From: an uncultured Selenomonadales bacterium
Lineage (GTDB): Bacteria > Bacillota > Clostridia > Christensenellales > QALW01
DNA length: 64,000 nt
Direction: 5' to 3'
Assembly: GCA_905200615.1 (NCBI GenBank)
Contig: CAJKLB010000007.1
Span: forward strand, 20,399 to 84,398
The notes beneath the pieces are model-generated. The model was not told where the DNA came from. It made no database searches and saw only the letters and a program-made list of their open reading frames with translations. Shown piece by piece: positions 51,533-60,087 of this stretch (position 1 is its first letter; each line of letters starts with the position of its first letter). Made by a program: the position numbers and the translations under genes.

Positions 51533-53101
51533 TTGGAACAGGAAAAAGCAGCAAAATTATTATCTGAAAACTTAAGAAATATTTTTGCTTTTTCGCTGTC
51601 AAGACTTTACGATAAGTCGAAAGCGGAGGATTTGACAAATGATATTATCTGTGAGGTGTTGAAGTGCGCACACCGATTAAGAAACGAGGATGCTTTTTAC
51701 AGCTTTATGTGGCGCATTGCGGAGAATACCTTTAAGAAACGGATCCGCAAAAGCAACTTCAAAACAATAGAGTTTGATGAAAGCTTTGTCGGAACTTATT
51801 GGGTAACACTTGAAGACGAATATCTGCAGTCAGAAGAACTCAATCTTTTGCGCCGAGAGTTATCCCTTCTGTCGAAACAGTATCGTGAAACCGCCATCGC
51901 TTATTATATTATCGGCAGAAGCTGTTCCGAAATTTCGGCCGACCTTGGCATCAGTACTGACATGGTAAAATATTATCTTTTCAAGACAAGAAAAATATTG
52001 AAAGAGGGTATCGGTATGTCTAGAGAATTTGGGGAAAAAAGTTATAATCCCGGAACTTTCCGTATGGACTTTTGGGGCGGCGGTGATAATTCTTGTTATT
52101 GGCAACTGTTTAAAAGAAAACTTCCCGGAAATATTCTTCTCAGCGCTTATTACACGCCGTTAACTATACAGGAACTGTCCATAGAACTTGGCGTTGCCGT
52201 AGTTTATCTGGAAGATGAAATTGAGCTGCTTATGAAACATGACATCATAAAAAAAATTGGCGATAAATATCAGACGAACATCATCATCTTTACGGATGAC
52301 TACGAGAAAGAGTTGGCAACGAAAATCAAACCTATTTACGAAAAAGCAGCAGAAAAATTTAACAAAAAGTTGTCAGACCTTCTTCCCACACTGGAAACAT
52401 TGGATTTTAAAGGAAATAATTATAGTCGTAACCGGCTAAAATGGACTTTTGCCAATCTGGTGATGGTATTTGCGCTGAATCTATCGGATGGTATCGGGAG
52501 AAAGCATTTTGGAGATTATCCTCCGCTTTCAAATGGTAGCTACGGATTTGTGTTCGGTTATGATAACGATTATCAAAATCATCATTTTAATGGTATCTAT
52601 GGTCATTGTGAGAACAACGACAACACCTCCTATTTTTCGGTGGAAAACTATCGCGTTATTGAGAAATGCCAATGTTGGGAGCCTGTAAATTGGAATCAAT
52701 CGGTGGAAGCGATGTGCGATGCCATTCTCGAAAAAACGGCGGACCCAAACAATGATATGCTAATAAAACTAATCAGTGAAGGCTTTATCTCCAGTCACGA
52801 TGGAAAATTATCAGCTGAATTTCCCGTGTTTTCGTCTGATATAATTGACAACACCATTTGGCTGATATTAAAACCGTTGGCAGAAGAGGTTTGCGGCTGT
52901 ATGATGAAAGTCTGTGATATTGCTGGGCAAACATTGAAGGAATTCATTCCGAAAGCTTTGCTGGATCAAGGAGATCAGCTTGCTTTTATTCATCATCAGA
53001 TGGATGTTATGGCTTTTATCATTGAAACGATGGTGGATAGAAATTGGCTTGTTATACCTGAAACCAATGAAAAACTTTGCATTTTTGGAGTAAAACGATA
53101 A
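51533..53101 (+). CDS. ECF-like sigma factor with winged-helix and sensor-like tail (copy 1)
   Basis: A 522-aa protein. Residues about 10-85 resemble sigma region 2 (RLYDKSKAEDLTNDIICEVLK, FYSFMWRIAENTF). Residues about 108-165 are region 4 with a helix-turn-helix (GRSCSEISADLGISTDMVKYYL). Then comes a linker SREFGEKSYNPGTF, a winged-helix-like part (TPLTIQELSIELGVAVVYLE) at about 205-260 and a further 260 residues of unknown fold. A normal ECF sigma factor is about 180 aa. No anti-sigma gene is adjacent, so the tail may sense a signal itself; that is inference. The start is TTG after GGGAGGTGAGG. A paralogue follows. Confidence 0.8.
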   Translation: MEQEKAAKLLSENLRNIFAFSLSRLYDKSKAEDLTNDIICEVLKCAHRLRNEDAFYSFMWRIAENTFKKRIRKSNFKTIEFDESFVGTYWVTLEDEYLQSEELNLLRRELSLLSKQYRETAIAYYIIGRSCSEISADLGISTDMVKYYLFKTRKILKEGIGMSREFGEKSYNPGTFRMDFWGGGDNSCYWQLFKRKLPGNILLSAYYTPLTIQELSIELGVAVVYLEDEIELLMKHDIIKKIGDKYQTNIIIFTDDYEKELATKIKPIYEKAAEKFNKKLSDLLPTLETLDFKGNNYSRNRLKWTFANLVMVFALNLSDGIGRKHFGDYPPLSNGSYGFVFGYDNDYQNHHFNGIYGHCENNDNTSYFSVENYRVIEKCQCWEPVNWNQSVEAMCDAILEKTADPNNDMLIKLISEGFISSHDGKLSAEFPVFSSDIIDNTIWLILKPLAEEVCGCMMKVCDIAGQTLKEFIPKALLDQGDQLAFIHHQMDVMAFIIETMVDRNWLVIPETNEKLCIFGVKR

Positions 53102-53153
53102 TACTATAAGATATTAATAACGTTGGTTCAACTACCTTCGCTAAAAACGCATG

Positions 53154-53204
53154 AAAACACCATTGGAATCTTAACCCCGTAAGGGTGGACAACAATGGTG
53201 TTTT
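53154..53204 (+). terminator. Intrinsic terminator after sigma factor copy 1
   Basis: AAAACACCATTG (53154-53165) and CAATGGTGTTTT (53193-53204) form a 12-bp perfect stem followed by more T. It shows that the two sigma genes are transcribed separately. Confidence 0.8.
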
Positions 53205-53400
53205 TGTTATATACCCAGTATTCATGCAAGTTTTGCGGATTTCTCGTTTTGCCATTCAAACCGGACAATGCGAAAAATCTCAAAACGGAGGCCATGGCGC
53301 GGGATGAAAAAGATCAAACGGTATTTGCTTATCAAAAAAATAATTTTTTGCAATGAAATTCCTGTTTATGATACTATATTAGTGAAAGGAGGTTGAGAAA

Positions 53401-55008
53401 ATGACAACAAGAGCCGATAAAAATATCCTTATCCATAACCTGATACACGATTACGCGGAAAAACTGTTTTATTTCTGCCTGAAAAAAACCAGCAATCATT
53501 ATTCGGCAGAAGATCTGGCATCGGATATTTTACTCAATATTATGACAGCGCTGGAGAAAGGGATCGTTCCGGAACATTTTTCCGCATGGGTATGGCAGAT
53601 TGCACGAAATCGGTACAGTGTATGGGCGGGCAAAAAACGAAATCAGAGAATATCGGAAACAGCGGCCGATAGGGAAGGGCTTGAAATGGAAGACACGGCG
53701 ATTACGATAGAAGACGCCTTGCTGCATGAAGAGCAATTGTGTTTGCTGCGTCGAGAAATGTCGTTTATTTCATCTGACTATCGTAATATTGTGGTTGCCT
53801 ATTATTTTCAGGGTATGAAAATCCGCGATATTGCTTTATCTCTCGATCTCCCGGAAGGCACGGTGATGTCCAAACTATACCGTGCAAGAAATATATTGAA
53901 AGAAGGTATGAATATGGCAAGAGAATTCGGGCAAAGAAGTTATCATCCGGAACAAATTTCCTTTTGCGCTTCAGGATATCAACCATCCGGACTTCCGTGG
54001 TCGGCGATTCAAAGAAAGATTCCGGTCAATATCCTTTGTCACGCGCACAACAATCCCTGTACGATACAAGAACTTGCGTTGGAGCTCGGAATTGCCGCTC
54101 CTTATATGGAAGAAGAGGTGGAACTGCTGCTTCAAGCGGAACTGTTGAAAAAACTCAATCACGAAAAATATCTGACAAACTTTTTTATCGTCCCCAGAGA
54201 ATGCCAAAACGAAATCAATGAAAAATGCTGTGCGTTTGCGGAACAATACGCCGCGGTTTTTTGGAATCTTGCGGAAAAGGCTTTGAGGAAAGCCATTGAG
54301 TTGGGTGTAACAACCGGTGACTACAGCAACGACGACGCGCGAATGTTTTTTGCTTTGTATCTGGAACAAACAATTGAAAATTCTCCTTTTTCCGAGAATT
54401 TGTATTCAAACTTCAAGCGTGCTGACGGAGGATGCTGGGGGTTGATCGGTTTTGAAAATGGCAGTGCCTGTCGTTTGCCATCGGCCTTCTTCAATAACAA
54501 CGGAAACGGTTGGAAAGGAATGAGCTGGGACGGTTATCAAGCGCATCCGGGCGACGCCGTATTTAGAAAAAGACGTTATAAAAAAGATGTGCCTGATTCA
54601 TATCTGAATAGCACGCTTAAAATGATTGCAAAAAACTTAGATCCCGCATCTTTTTCTGAAGTACAAAAAGATAATCTGCAAAAGCTGACAGAGCATGGTT
54701 TTTGCGGTGTGCGCGGTGATGGTACAGCATTTGTGAATGCTCTGGTGTTTCAAAACCATATGAAAAGCCGATTGCATGAATATTTGAATACATTGCCTGA
54801 ATATATTTCTCTTTTAGAGAATATGCATAATCTTATTGACGCTGTAAAAGAAATAGTCTCTCGTTATTCCAATAAATATTTGCAGAATGATTTTGAATAC
54901 TATGTTGGAATGTCCATTGTCGAATTACGCTCTGTTTTATCGCGGCTTTGGAAAGATAAAGGATTTTATACCGGTGAAAGCGCTCAATTTTGCGTATTCT
55001 ACTGTTGA
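53401..55008 (+). CDS. ECF-like sigma factor with winged-helix and sensor-like tail (copy 2)
   Basis: A 535-aa paralogue of the preceding protein with the same order of parts. Region 2 (HYSAEDLASDILLNIMTAL, FSAWVWQIARNRYSVW), region 4 (GMKIRDIALSLDLPEGTVMSKLY), linker REFGQRSYHPEQ, winged-helix-like part (NPCTIQELALELGIAAPYMEEEVELL), then a divergent C-terminal region of about 270 residues. The two proteins agree well through the winged helix (NIL, TIQEL, ELG, EVELL or EIELL) but much less after it, which suggests shared mechanism with different signals. A perfect AAAGGAGG site precedes the ATG. The 19 nt at 53370-53388 resemble the sequence before copy 1. Confidence 0.8.
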   Translation: MTTRADKNILIHNLIHDYAEKLFYFCLKKTSNHYSAEDLASDILLNIMTALEKGIVPEHFSAWVWQIARNRYSVWAGKKRNQRISETAADREGLEMEDTAITIEDALLHEEQLCLLRREMSFISSDYRNIVVAYYFQGMKIRDIALSLDLPEGTVMSKLYRARNILKEGMNMAREFGQRSYHPEQISFCASGYQPSGLPWSAIQRKIPVNILCHAHNNPCTIQELALELGIAAPYMEEEVELLLQAELLKKLNHEKYLTNFFIVPRECQNEINEKCCAFAEQYAAVFWNLAEKALRKAIELGVTTGDYSNDDARMFFALYLEQTIENSPFSENLYSNFKRADGGCWGLIGFENGSACRLPSAFFNNNGNGWKGMSWDGYQAHPGDAVFRKRRYKKDVPDSYLNSTLKMIAKNLDPASFSEVQKDNLQKLTEHGFCGVRGDGTAFVNALVFQNHMKSRLHEYLNTLPEYISLLENMHNLIDAVKEIVSRYSNKYLQNDFEYYVGMSIVELRSVLSRLWKDKGFYTGESAQFCVFYC

Positions 55009-55299
55009 GTGAGACGCACGCTTAGGACCTGCTTCCATTTTCAATTCGGGCGGAAAAATCAGAAAAACAGAATAACGCGAAAAACGTTCTGCAACCCTTC
55101 AAGCCCCAAGAGTGAAAAATATCTTTTTTATACGGGGAAAAAAGGGAAAGAAACCAAAATATATTGCGGATCGTTCTTCGTTGGCGCTTTGCTTTTACCT
55201 TGCCCGATAGAAAACAGAGCAGGATCAAAATATATGGGCGTCGTTAAAAACGCGGGGGAATAGCAAAACAGAATTTTAAGATCGGCGCGAAGAGGTTAA

Positions 55300-55485
55300 A
55301 ACTTAAAGCTTGCGGAAAAAATTGACACGGAGGCAAGGACTTTATTAAAAATCAAAAATTTTCCCAATGCGCTCCGTCCATACTTTTCCGGCACGCTTGA
55401 AGAAATACCTGGGGGTACCGGCATGTTTTTTCTATCAGGAAAAATACGGCACTGCCACGGCGAAAAATATGAGCTGATGCTTTAA
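55300..55485 (+). pseudogene. Possible C-terminal gene fragment
   Basis: A 61-codon open frame without a start codon encodes a protein-like stretch including KIDTEARTLLKIKNFPN, SGTLEEIPGGTGMFFL and HCHGEKYELML, and ends just before a terminator. A stop codon in frame lies directly upstream. It looks like the surviving 3' end of a gene. I do not recognise the family. The rest of the 506-bp gap (55009-55299) shows nothing convincing. Confidence 0.35.
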
Positions 55486-55509
55486 AAGGCCGCTTATCAA
55501 GCGGCCTTT
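55485..55509. terminator. Bidirectional intrinsic terminator
   Basis: AAAGGCCGCTT (55485-55495) and AAGCGGCCTTT (55499-55509) pair over a 3-nt loop, between the plus-strand remnant and the minus-strand CNNM gene. The core CCGCTTATCAAGCGG also occurs at 36653-36667. Confidence 0.75.
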
Positions 55510-55514
55510 CCGGT

Positions 55515-56867
55515 TTAAACCGAATGTGCGGTCTTATTTTTTGCGGGCTCCTCAGCCGATTCCTTTTTTTCGGGTTTTACGGTAACAATAATTTCCTGTG
55601 TACGCTGTTCGTCCGCCTTGGTAATGGTAATTTTTAAGTTCTTGTATTCAAAAGAGCTCTTTTCATCGGGAATTTTTCCCATCTGCTCTAAAATCCATCC
55701 GTTTACGGTGGAAGAATCACATTCTTCTTCTTCCATTTCAAAAAAGGAAAAGAATTCGTCAATAGGGGTGCTGCACAAAATTCGATAGGTGTTTTCCCCT
55801 GTTTTTTCAAAATTGTCGATTTCTTCATCTTGTTCATCCCAGATTTCGCCTACCAGCTCTTCAAGGATATCTTCCATTGTGACCAAACCGGCGGTGCCCC
55901 CGTATTCGTCGACAACGATTACCATATGCGTATGATCCATCTGCATATCTTTAAAAAGCGCGTCCAGATGAATGCTTTCCGGCACAAAGCTTACCGGCAA
56001 AATGGCCTGTTCCAGTTTGAAATCCCGTGTTCCTCTTTTTAAAAGATATTCGCGCGTGTGCAGAACGCCGATGATATTATCCACGGTATCGCTGTAAACG
56101 GGTAAGCGTGAATAGCCGCTGTTTTCGATAATATCTAAGATTTCATCCTCCTGGGCGTCATCGGAAATCAGCTCAATAGAATTTCTTGGCGTCATGACGT
56201 CGGCGGCAGTCAGATGGTCCAGAGCAAACACATTCTTGATGTATTCAATCTCCTGAGGCCGAATCGTTCCTTCTTCGGCGCCGGCATCCAACATCATTAC
56301 GATATCTTCCTGAGAAACGGCTTCATCGGCTTCGTGCGGATCGATTCCGAACAAACGCAGTACGCCGTTGGTGGAAACCGTTAAAAACCAAATGACGGGC
56401 TTTAGCGCCTTAGAGAGAAAGGTAATTACGCCGCAAACGGCCGCGGCCAGCTTTTCGGAACGGCGCATGGCAATGCGTTTGGGCACCAGTTCCCCCAGCA
56501 CTAAGGTAAAATAGGAAAGAACCAGCGTGATTAAAACAACGGAAATACTGTTCAGCGCGGCGGGAGATAAGAAGGTGATGTGGCAGGTATTGATCAGCCA
56601 GTCAACCAAAAGATCCGAAAAGTTATCTGCCGCAAAAGCGGAGCCTAAAAAGCCCGCCAGCGTTATTCCGATTTGTATCGTAGAAAGAAAGCCCGTAGGC
56701 TCTTCCACCATTTTCAGCATTTTTACCGCCTTTTTGTCTCCGTCATCCACGCGGGCCTTGAGTTTTGTAGCATTGAGGGAGATCACGGCGATTTCGGTAG
56801 CGGCGAAAAACGCGTTGAGTAGAATTAATAAAATTTGTAAAATGATTTGTTTCCCTATATCAGACAT
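55515..56867 (-). CDS. CNNM/HlyC-CorC family membrane protein (DUF21-CBS-CorC_HlyC)
   Basis: A 450-aa protein. Residues about 1-195 form the DUF21 membrane domain (LILLNAFFAATEIAVISLN, GFLSTIQIGITLAGFLGSAFA). Two CBS domains follow (VMTPRNSIELISDDAQEDEIL and VVDEYGGTAGLVTMEDILEELVGEIWDE), and residues about 345-430 form the CorC_HlyC domain. Members transport or regulate Mg2+ or Co2+; the hemolysin name is historical. It is monocistronic, with a terminator at its 3' end. Confidence 0.92.
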   Translation of the reverse strand: MSDIGKQIILQILLILLNAFFAATEIAVISLNATKLKARVDDGDKKAVKMLKMVEEPTGFLSTIQIGITLAGFLGSAFAADNFSDLLVDWLINTCHITFLSPAALNSISVVLITLVLSYFTLVLGELVPKRIAMRRSEKLAAAVCGVITFLSKALKPVIWFLTVSTNGVLRLFGIDPHEADEAVSQEDIVMMLDAGAEEGTIRPQEIEYIKNVFALDHLTAADVMTPRNSIELISDDAQEDEILDIIENSGYSRLPVYSDTVDNIIGVLHTREYLLKRGTRDFKLEQAILPVSFVPESIHLDALFKDMQMDHTHMVIVVDEYGGTAGLVTMEDILEELVGEIWDEQDEEIDNFEKTGENTYRILCSTPIDEFFSFFEMEEEECDSSTVNGWILEQMGKIPDEKSSFEYKNLKITITKADEQRTQEIIVTVKPEKKESAEEPAKNKTAHSV

Positions 56868-57401
56868 AAAAAACCTCCTAATTTTTGCAAAAAAACGATT
56901 TGCATCTCAGCACCGCATATAAACGAAAAAACAAGATGCGGGCGGAAGGCTTTTTTTATGCCTGTGTTTTATTGGAACAATCATACCGGCAGGCAAGCGG
57001 CCTGCGCAAAGAAGTGAAAATCCGCAAAGCGGACAACTTCGGGGAAGCGGATCCAGTGCAACCATCTCCTTTTTTAAATAATATACAAAAACATTGTATC
57101 ATATTCTTTATACAAATGCAAATAAAACTTTATTTCAGCGTGTGAAAAAGTCACACGGCCTAAAAAGCTGCGCAATAACGTTTGCGCCGGTCTTTTTCAA
57201 AAGGCAAAATCCACCCTATGAAGAGGAGGGAATCTTACGAAAAAGAGCACAGGAGGGGCCTACCATGTCGCGGGGGGCGCGTATCGGCGGGGATCCCCGG
57301 ATGGATAAAAATAATATCTATTCACGGACAGGGTTGCGAGAGACGCAAATAAAACTTTATTTTTTTATACCTGTACAGGCTTCATACGGAAAAAGGCGGG
57401 T
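56868..57401. other. Spacer with long direct repeat, no convincing gene
   Basis: About 530 bp. GCAAATAAAACTTTATTT occurs at 57118-57135 and again at 57345-57362 (18 of 18 identical, offset 227 bp). The inverted repeat TTGTAT/ATACAA near 57095-57116 could be an operator. The enclosed segment, with RBS-like AGGAGGG runs, has no credible reading frame. Confidence 0.5.
57118..57362. repeat. 18-bp direct repeats bounding a 209-bp segment
   Basis: Two identical 18-mers (57118-57135, 57345-57362) flank GC-rich DNA unlike the AT-rich repeat itself. The arrangement resembles the scar of a small insertion or an unequal duplication. No transposase or terminal inverted repeats were found. Confidence 0.5.
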
Positions 57402-58256
57402 TTATTCTTTTTGCTGTCCCCGTTTTACGCGATATTCACTGGGGGAGAGGCCGTTATATTTTTTAAACAGCCTGGAAAAATAAAGCGGATTGGAATATCC
57501 TGTGCGCAGCGCGATTTCCTTTACGGAAAACTGCGTTAAAAAAAGAAGCTGGCAAGCCTCGTTCATTCTCAGGCGCAGTTGGAAGGCCTTGGGGGAAATC
57601 CCTGCCCATTTTTTAAAGGTGTGCATAAAATGGGATTCGCTTATATTACATAAATTCGCTAATTCCCGGCAGGAAAAATCTTGTTTGATATTTCGGCACA
57701 GAGCCTCCGCCGCCGCTTTGATTTCCGAGGGCTCCTCCGGTTGGGGCGTAAGAATACTGCCCGCAATACCGGACAGTATTTGTAAAAATTCCGAAGCGAT
57801 ACGAATGGGGGGTACTTTTTCATATAGTTTCAGGAATCGGATCAGTTGTAAAAAATGCCGGGGAAGATTCGGGTCAACGCCTACGTAAAAAACGGTTTTA
57901 TTTTCCAAACCGCAGGCGCTTAGAATGTTTTTCACGTCTCTTCCGGTAAAGTGAACCCAATATATCAGCGGATGTTCCGCCGCAAGATAATGCATCTTTT
58001 GCGGAATGCCGGGACGATATAAAACGACGTGTCCGGCTGAAATTTTTTGCTGCGCGCCTTCAATCAGATAGTTCGCGCAGCCTCGGTGAACATACATCAG
58101 CAGATAGTCGGAAAGTCCGTTTTTTCTGGAACAAAAAATATCCTCTCCCACTACATTTTGCTCTCCGCTGCCGTTTATTATCAGGGGCTGCGCCGTATTG
58201 GCTTGCCCTAAATTTCGGCCGTTTTGAAAAAAGTGCGTCGTTTCATTTCCCCGCAT
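57402..58256 (-). CDS. AraC-family transcriptional regulator
   Basis: A 284-aa regulator. The N-terminal cupin-like domain (YLIEGAQQKISAGHVVLYRPGIPQKM) should bind a small ligand. The C-terminal two helix-turn-helix units read LANLCNISESHFMHTFKKWAGISPKAFQLRLRM and VKEIALRTGYSNPLYFSRLFKKYNGLSPSEYR. It is divergent from the URO-D-like gene with 128 bp between, so it probably controls that gene. A GGAGAAAG site precedes the ATG. Confidence 0.93.
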   Translation of the reverse strand: MRGNETTHFFQNGRNLGQANTAQPLIINGSGEQNVVGEDIFCSRKNGLSDYLLMYVHRGCANYLIEGAQQKISAGHVVLYRPGIPQKMHYLAAEHPLIYWVHFTGRDVKNILSACGLENKTVFYVGVDPNLPRHFLQLIRFLKLYEKVPPIRIASEFLQILSGIAGSILTPQPEEPSEIKAAAEALCRNIKQDFSCRELANLCNISESHFMHTFKKWAGISPKAFQLRLRMNEACQLLFLTQFSVKEIALRTGYSNPLYFSRLFKKYNGLSPSEYRVKRGQQKE

Positions 58257-58336
58257 GTTGTCTTTCTCCTTTAAAAAAAGCAGTTTTGTGCATATCCTGC
58301 ACAGTTTATTGTATTTTATTTTGCAAAAAAATCAAG

Positions 58337-58342
58337 TATAAT
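58337..58342 (+). promoter_or_regulatory. Candidate -10 element for the URO-D-like gene
   Basis: A perfect TATAAT 42 bp before the ATG with no good -35, as expected for a promoter that needs an AraC-type activator. Confidence 0.4.
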
Positions 58343-58384
58343 TTGAAAAAAATCTTTGCCTAAAACAGAAAGGGAGGGTTTAGT

Positions 58385-59461
58385 ATGATTTATAAACAGG
58401 ATTTTGAGGGCGCAAAAAAGAATTGGAAGAAATTTTGGAAGCAGGAATATATCGGAAGACCGTTTCTTTGCGTTACTTCTCCTAAAAGAGACGCGATACA
58501 GCAACCTTTTTCCTGGAGCCCGGCGGATTCGTACCGGGCATGTATGCGGGGAACGCTGCGGCAGTCGCTGGAGCAATATGAACGATTTTTGCAGACAACG
58601 TATTTTGGGGCCGAGAGTATCCCGGCCATTGACATTCAGCTGGGACCGGATCAGTATGCCGCCTTTCTGGGAGCGAAACTGGAGACCAGAGAGGAATTGT
58701 CCACTACTTGGGCGCATCCGATTGTACAGGACTGGAAAGAATTCAATGTGAAAATTGACCGTTCGGAAAACAGCGCGCTGGATATTTTATGTAAAAATAT
58801 GAAAGAGGCTGCTCTATGGGGAAAAGATAAATTTATTGTGAATATGCCGGATCTTCACTCCAATATGGATGCGCTGAGCGCGCTCAGGGGACCGGAGGAT
58901 CTTTGCTATGACATTATGGATACACCCGAAGAGGTTCATTCTGTATTAAAAGAAGTGCGCGCAACGTATCAGGAGATATTCCATATCCTGTATGAAGCCG
59001 GAAATATGAAAGAAACGGGAAGCTGCAGCTGGGCGCCGCTGTATTGCGAGGAAGGAAAATTCGCGGTTACACAGTGTGATTTTTCCTGTATGCTCAGTCC
59101 GCGGCAGGCCAGAGAATTTGTTATACCCGCTATTGAAGAGGAAGCCCAGTTTCTTGACTGCTGTATTTATCATTATGACGGAAAAGGCGCACTGGGACAT
59201 TTGGATGATATTCTGGCCATTGACCGTATTCACGCCGTTCAATGGGTTCCCGGCGCGGGACAGCCAAGAACAATTGAATGGATGGACTTGCTGCATAAAA
59301 TTCAAAAAGCTTCTAAAAGTTTGTGGATTTATGATTGGACCGTGCAGGAAATCAAAGAGCATTACCGTGAACTGGATCCCAGCAAGGTTTTATTTTCTTT
59401 ATCGGTTTCTTCTCAGGATGAAGCCGAGGATCTGATAGAGTTTTTAGAAAAAAACGGATAA
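58385..59461 (+). CDS. Uroporphyrinogen-decarboxylase-like methyltransferase-family protein
   Basis: A 358-aa member of the URO-D/MtaA-type TIM-barrel superfamily. MPDLHSNMDALSALRGPEDLCYDIMD, the central CDFSCMLSPRQAREFVIPAI and YHYDGKGALGHLDDILAI with the metal-ligand-like His and the final VQWVPGAGQP fit the divergent URO-D-like clade rather than HemE. Such proteins include corrinoid methyltransferases, but no corrinoid protein gene lies nearby. The substrate is unknown. It is next to a divergent AraC regulator, so it is likely inducible. Confidence 0.75.
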   Translation: MIYKQDFEGAKKNWKKFWKQEYIGRPFLCVTSPKRDAIQQPFSWSPADSYRACMRGTLRQSLEQYERFLQTTYFGAESIPAIDIQLGPDQYAAFLGAKLETREELSTTWAHPIVQDWKEFNVKIDRSENSALDILCKNMKEAALWGKDKFIVNMPDLHSNMDALSALRGPEDLCYDIMDTPEEVHSVLKEVRATYQEIFHILYEAGNMKETGSCSWAPLYCEEGKFAVTQCDFSCMLSPRQAREFVIPAIEEEAQFLDCCIYHYDGKGALGHLDDILAIDRIHAVQWVPGAGQPRTIEWMDLLHKIQKASKSLWIYDWTVQEIKEHYRELDPSKVLFSLSVSSQDEAEDLIEFLEKNG

Positions 59462-59510
59462 TCAAAAAACAAAGGGTATTGATTTTAAAACCCGGAAAAA
59501 AGGAGAAATA

Positions 59511-59555
59511 AAAGGCTGCCCGCGCCGGTATTTTTATCGGCCGCGGACAGCTTTT
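59511..59555. terminator. Bidirectional terminator
   Basis: An imperfect long hairpin, AAAGGCTGCCCGCGCCG against CGGCCGCGGACAGCTTT, lies between the convergent URO-D-like gene and the small lipoprotein gene, with A and T tracts on both sides. Confidence 0.6.
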
Positions 59556-59961
59556 ATTCTTCCGTTTCAAAAATAATCGTACCGTCGGTATTGATATAGC
59601 CTGAATACAATGTTTTTCCGTCAAGGGACAAAAACAGATCGCCCAATTTGGTTGAGGCTACCGGTTCGATATACTCGCTCTCCTCATAAGCGGTCCAGAA
59701 CCATTCTACATGAAAATACTCCGTACCGTCTTTTTCAATACGCCCCTTAAATACATACAGGATATCGTCGGAATAGTCCAGGCGTTCTTTTATAGTATTC
59801 AGAGCCTGCTCATCGCTGAGCACTACCGCGCGCGGCGTGGGCGCAATCGTAGGCTCGGGAGCTTCCTCTTTTTTGCAGGAGGAAAACACCAGTACCGGTA
59901 AAAGCAGCAGGATCAAGAGCTTTTTCAATAAAAAACGACCGTCCTTTTTCTTAAAATACAA
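59554..59961 (-). CDS. Small lipoprotein of unknown function (copy A)
   Basis: A 135-aa protein with a lysine-rich start, a hydrophobic stretch and a lipobox VFSSC (Cys29), then a Pro/Thr linker PEPTIAPTPRAV and a compact domain containing VFKGRIEKDGTEYFHVEWFW and GYINTDGTIIFET. I recognise no family. It resembles in layout the 150-aa lipoprotein at 61317: both have a short Glu/Ala helix followed by a strand pattern F-x-G-(R/K)-I then DGT-x-Y and a Trp-rich strand. It is divergent from the FAD oxidoreductase. Confidence 0.7.
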   Translation of the reverse strand: MYFKKKDGRFLLKKLLILLLLPVLVFSSCKKEEAPEPTIAPTPRAVVLSDEQALNTIKERLDYSDDILYVFKGRIEKDGTEYFHVEWFWTAYEESEYIEPVASTKLGDLFLSLDGKTLYSGYINTDGTIIFETEE

Positions 59962-60023
59962 GAATATTATACTCTTTTTTGTTCAATCTTTCAACGCTTA
60001 ATTCCTTTGGTAAATAGTTGCCA

Positions 60024-60052
60024 TTGTTTTTTTATGGGTAAAGAGGTATAAT
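60024..60052 (+). promoter_or_regulatory. Sigma-A promoter of the FAD oxidoreductase
   Basis: TTGTTT (60024-60029), a 17-bp spacer and TATAAT (60047-60052), about 35 bp before the start codon. Confidence 0.6.
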
Positions 60053-60087
60053 AAAATGGGTTTTATGTAAAATAAGAGGTGGTATCT

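Noticed and set aside
55009..55263. 84-codon plus-strand frame with GTG start after sigma factor copy 2
   Set aside because: The start overlaps the stop of the upstream gene without a ribosome site, and the product is basic with no domain.
46025..57375. Shared TTTTTATACCTGTAC near 46052 and 57362 as a regulatory motif
   Set aside because: Two copies in unrelated contexts, one downstream of a promoter and one inside the 3' side of a spacer, are not enough to claim a motif.
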